This document shows positions 61,390 to 64,000 of a DNA stretch of 64,000 nucleotides, in pieces. The notes under the pieces are model-generated. The model made no database searches. It was not told where the DNA came from and was given only the letters and a program-made list of their open reading frames with translations. The stretch is taken from contig OX453276.1 in NCBI GenBank assembly GCA_949710005.1, forward strand, positions 24,639,349 through 24,703,348. Reading direction: 5' to 3'. The first letter of the stretch is position 1. Each line of letters opens with the position of its first letter. The position numbers were made by a program, and so were the translations under genes. This DNA comes from Ricordea florida (lineage: Eukaryota > Cnidaria > Anthozoa > Corallimorpharia > Ricordeidae).

Positions 61390-61419
61390 GTTGAACCAAG
61401 TTTTACAACTGATCCCCAC

Positions 61420-62429
61420 TTACTCCGGCTCAGGGATTCCTTGTCACATCCGGGACACTTAGTAAATTTGGTGCTGTTTTGTTCGCTCCCTCGTGTGAGT
61501 GAAAGCACACACAGCTTGAGAGAGAACAAGAAGCGACTTGAGAAGTCTTTCACGAAAGCCACGATTTCTGTAAGTAGATAGAGCTTACGTTCCCACCGGA
61601 TTTTCATTAAGTTTTGCATCAATCCTGTGTTCTTGTACTTGTCAAAAGTGTAAAAAAGCTTGAGATGGGATTCGTGTTGTGATCTGCGCGGACGAAAATC
61701 CTTTCGCACCAAAGTGAGTTTCACAGATCGGAGAGTTAATCATTGGTTATTTCTGTAGTCGTTGCGAATGGTTTAGTTAAATATTCGCAGCTGCTGTTCT
61801 CGGAAAGCAGCGAAATAGAAGTTCGCAGTAACTTTTAAGTTTCCTTCGTGCCTGATGGTAAACCTTGAATTTCTTCATTGTGTCTACAACTGCAACTGCT
61901 GAATGTCTTCTGCCAACAAGATTAATGCACTTTATTTCCAAATCATTTGCCAAATACGAAGGCGATTACCTACAGTGTGAAGAAAAATTCGTAATTTTTT
62001 GCCCCCTAATAAATTATGCAACATTACGTTGCAGTGCCTCCCTGATTACGTCATTTATAAAATTAAACTCAACCGGCCTTAAATTTCCGCCATATTGAAA
62101 GGCGTTTCTCAGTTGAAATAACGTTTGATAACCACAATTTCTGTATACATGTATGCAGTCATATGTAATAGACATCAATTTTTTATGCAGTTACTGGTAA
62201 ATGTTTTTTTTTTTGTTTGTTTGTTTGGAAGGGTGGTTTGAAGAGACAAATTTTTGGAGAGTGCAGTGAAAAACCAAGGTTTTGGAAATTCCTTGAAATT
62301 TGGAGTTTAGACCCGGGGTGCCTTCTATTCCAACAATAACTTCAAGTGTGAATTTGTAGTGATTTCCCACCATTTAGGATGGTAATTTTGTGGTGTGTCT
62401 TGCATTTCTGAAAAATGATGCAGCTTTAT
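61420..62429. other. Upstream region of NAPRT
   Basis: Presumed promoter and 5' UTR. No other gene is supported; AT content rises beyond 61,900. Confidence 0.4.
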
Positions 62430-63462
62430 AAAGGCCGAGACACACTTGGCTACAAATCGCAGTGACAGGTTTCTGCGACAAGTTGCTCCGTGTGTAATGC
62501 TTGCAAAACAAGTCGCTGCAACATGGCGCCAGTTCGGTGCACACGCAATGATTCTATACGAGGAGTGCTTTTTGAAGTAACGTAAAGCTGAAGTATGCTG
62601 ATTGTGCTATTGTTTCTTTATTTCTTCTTTGCCTTTTGGCAACATCGATCAATCCAGCTTTGCAACCAAAGGGATGAGTGTGTTCTTTTGGCGTGTCTTT
62701 CTCCGGTAGTCTTTTTGATTTGTAACCCACAGGATTCTGTTTTCTTTATAGAACTGAATTTACATTTTAGTTGTGGTTACATTCCATGTTGAAGGGGAAA
62801 GAATCGGATAGCTCAGATTGTTTATCTGCCATATGATTGAGTATGTTCAGTCGCCATTATAAAGGGGTTATTAAGGGATTTCTGGGAAAATATGTGATGC
62901 TCTCTCATTGGTTCATTTATATTTTGTTCCAGCTGAGACTTGTTGCTGGATATGTACACATGGTGCGACAACGCTACTTTCGCTAATTTTGTCACTTCGA
63001 ATAGTCACACAAATTCAGACTGGTTTAAATGAATAAATAAAAACACTTTAATAGCTGACGCAATTACTGGTAACCCAGTAGTTTACTTTGTGGGCTATAA
63101 ATATCAACATAAACTCTTTGCTAAGAATCCCAACTGGCGGGAGGCAGACCAGTTGGCTATTTACAAGCGTGGCCGATGATGTGAAGGATATGAAACTCGG
63201 GATTACCATATTACATATCCATGTAGTGGTCAGGACGGAAATCGAACCCAGGACCGTGACCAGATTACAAGTCCGGCACCCTACCCACTCAGCCACGCTG
63301 CCTCCCGAGCGTGGATTCATGCAACTGATCGCAGGAACAAAATCTGCCGCAGTAACAATGATTTTCACAAAAAGTAACCATGCCACATGAGGCGAATTGT
63401 TGTGGCAACTTGTCCCCTGCAACACATCGCAATGACTTGTACCCTAGTGTGTCCTGGCCTTA
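62430..63462. mobile_element. ~1.03-kb TIR element with embedded SINE
   Basis: TAAAGGCCGAGACACACTTGG is mirrored by CCTAGTGTGTCCTGGCCTTA (not perfect). Repeated GCGACA/TGTCGC and GCAACTTG words are inside. No intact transposase. Confidence 0.65.
63214..63304 (-). mobile_element. tRNA-derived SINE head, minus strand
   Basis: On the minus strand GCGTGGCTGAGTGGGTAGG (A box), CCGGACTTGTAATCTGG (anticodon-like arm) and GGTCCTGGGTTCGATTTCC (B box). Close to a tRNA, but acceptor pairing is absent. Confidence 0.65.
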
Positions 63463-63573
63463 AGGAATACCTAGGTTAATGCTCCATTCCACTTTTTCAT
63501 TTCATCAGAAATGTTTCCAGAATTTTTCAGTTCCAATTTGCTGTGGTATAAATATTTCAGAAGAATCTAGTTA

Positions 63574-64000
63574 CCGTATTTATTCGCCTATAAGCCAAGA
63601 TCCCAAATTTGAGAGAACTGACGATGGGCTTAAGCTTGTCCAAAAAAGTGGAAAACTCTTGGCTATAAGCCAAGACCAAAGTTTCGCAAAAAAATTTCAC
63701 CTTTGAGTCGATGGTTCGTTGATGGAGAAGAGACCAGGCGAAGCTTTTCAATGGCGAGCTGAAGATGTATGCAAAACGAACAATGTTGGGCTGCTTCACT
63801 CCAAAGTATCCAGAGCTTAGAAGCCACCAATTATATAAAAGTTTAATGACCAACATTTTACGACTTGTTTTGTTGTGTTTTACTATAGTGTCATGAAACT
63901 GACTTGGCTATAAGCCTAATCAGAAATTTCTATGATGATTTTCACTTTGTTGATGACGCTTCAAAGAAAAAAAATTATTCAAAACTCTCGGCTATAAGCC
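63574..64000. repeat. Repeat with TATAAGCC words, runs out of window
   Basis: Starts CGTATTTATTCGCCTATAAG; GGCTATAAGCC recurs near 63,660, 63,905 and 63,990. The right end is outside the window. Confidence 0.55.

Noticed and set aside
61347..61724. 125-aa minus-strand ORF upstream of NAPRT
   Set aside because: Different frame from exon 1, no motif; probably 5' UT/promoter sequence.

Overview
The window is animal genomic DNA, most likely from an anthozoan cnidarian (probably a stony coral). The evidence is a 12-exon nicotinate phosphoribosyltransferase (NAPRT) gene with canonical splice sites, several tRNA-headed SINEs, and many short inverted-repeat elements of the kind that crowd coral introns. 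No bacterial gene organisation is present apart from dense virus-like blocks. All splice models below were made by eye from codon phase and GT/AG sites.

Layout. (1) 1 to about 4,817: the right part of a Polinton/Maverick (element B), cut by the window edge, with four virus-type genes and a convergent SAP plus C-x2-C repeat gene. (2) 5,698-61,389, minus strand: NAPRT, spread over 55.7 kb because its introns are filled with mobile DNA. (3) 15,479-34,680: a nearly complete 19.2-kb Polinton (element A) in NAPRT intron 5. It has about 305-bp terminal inverted repeats and an 8-bp flanking repeat, and it interrupts a host MITE whose second copy, at 9,513-9,894, is uninterrupted. (4) 45,287-52,642: a 7.3-kb DNA transposon in NAPRT intron 2, with an 8-bp target duplication, matching ends and an intact 11-exon gene of about 1,043 codons ending in a RING finger and a C2H2 finger. 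(5) 53,330-59,305: a decayed Ty3/gypsy retrotransposon carrying three later insertions. SINEs, LINE 3' ends, MITEs and satellites fill the remainder.

Element A encodes protein-primed PolB, a DDE integrase, an A32-type packaging ATPase and a probable double-jelly-roll capsid protein. It also has a long collinear minus-strand block of small proteins, many with membrane segments. Less expected cargo is an RPB6-like RNA polymerase subunit, a SLOG-fold protein, a possible ssDNA-binding protein, a C-x2-C repeat protein, and three paralogues with an HPxRFxxWC tail beside the terminal repeats. Two genes (PolB and the large 540-aa-type protein) carry one frameshift each; the others are open. Elements A and B share four orthologous gene families in a different order, so they are separate lineages.

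Element A also has a visible transcription grammar: hairpins with 9-11 bp arms and mostly 7-nt loops sit just after stop codons or between convergent genes, and three consecutive genes are separated by the same hairpin-plus-CTTAAAG cassette. Element B has an analogous hairpin and an ATTTAAAGA box before three genes. Several neighbouring genes overlap as ATGA or TAATG.
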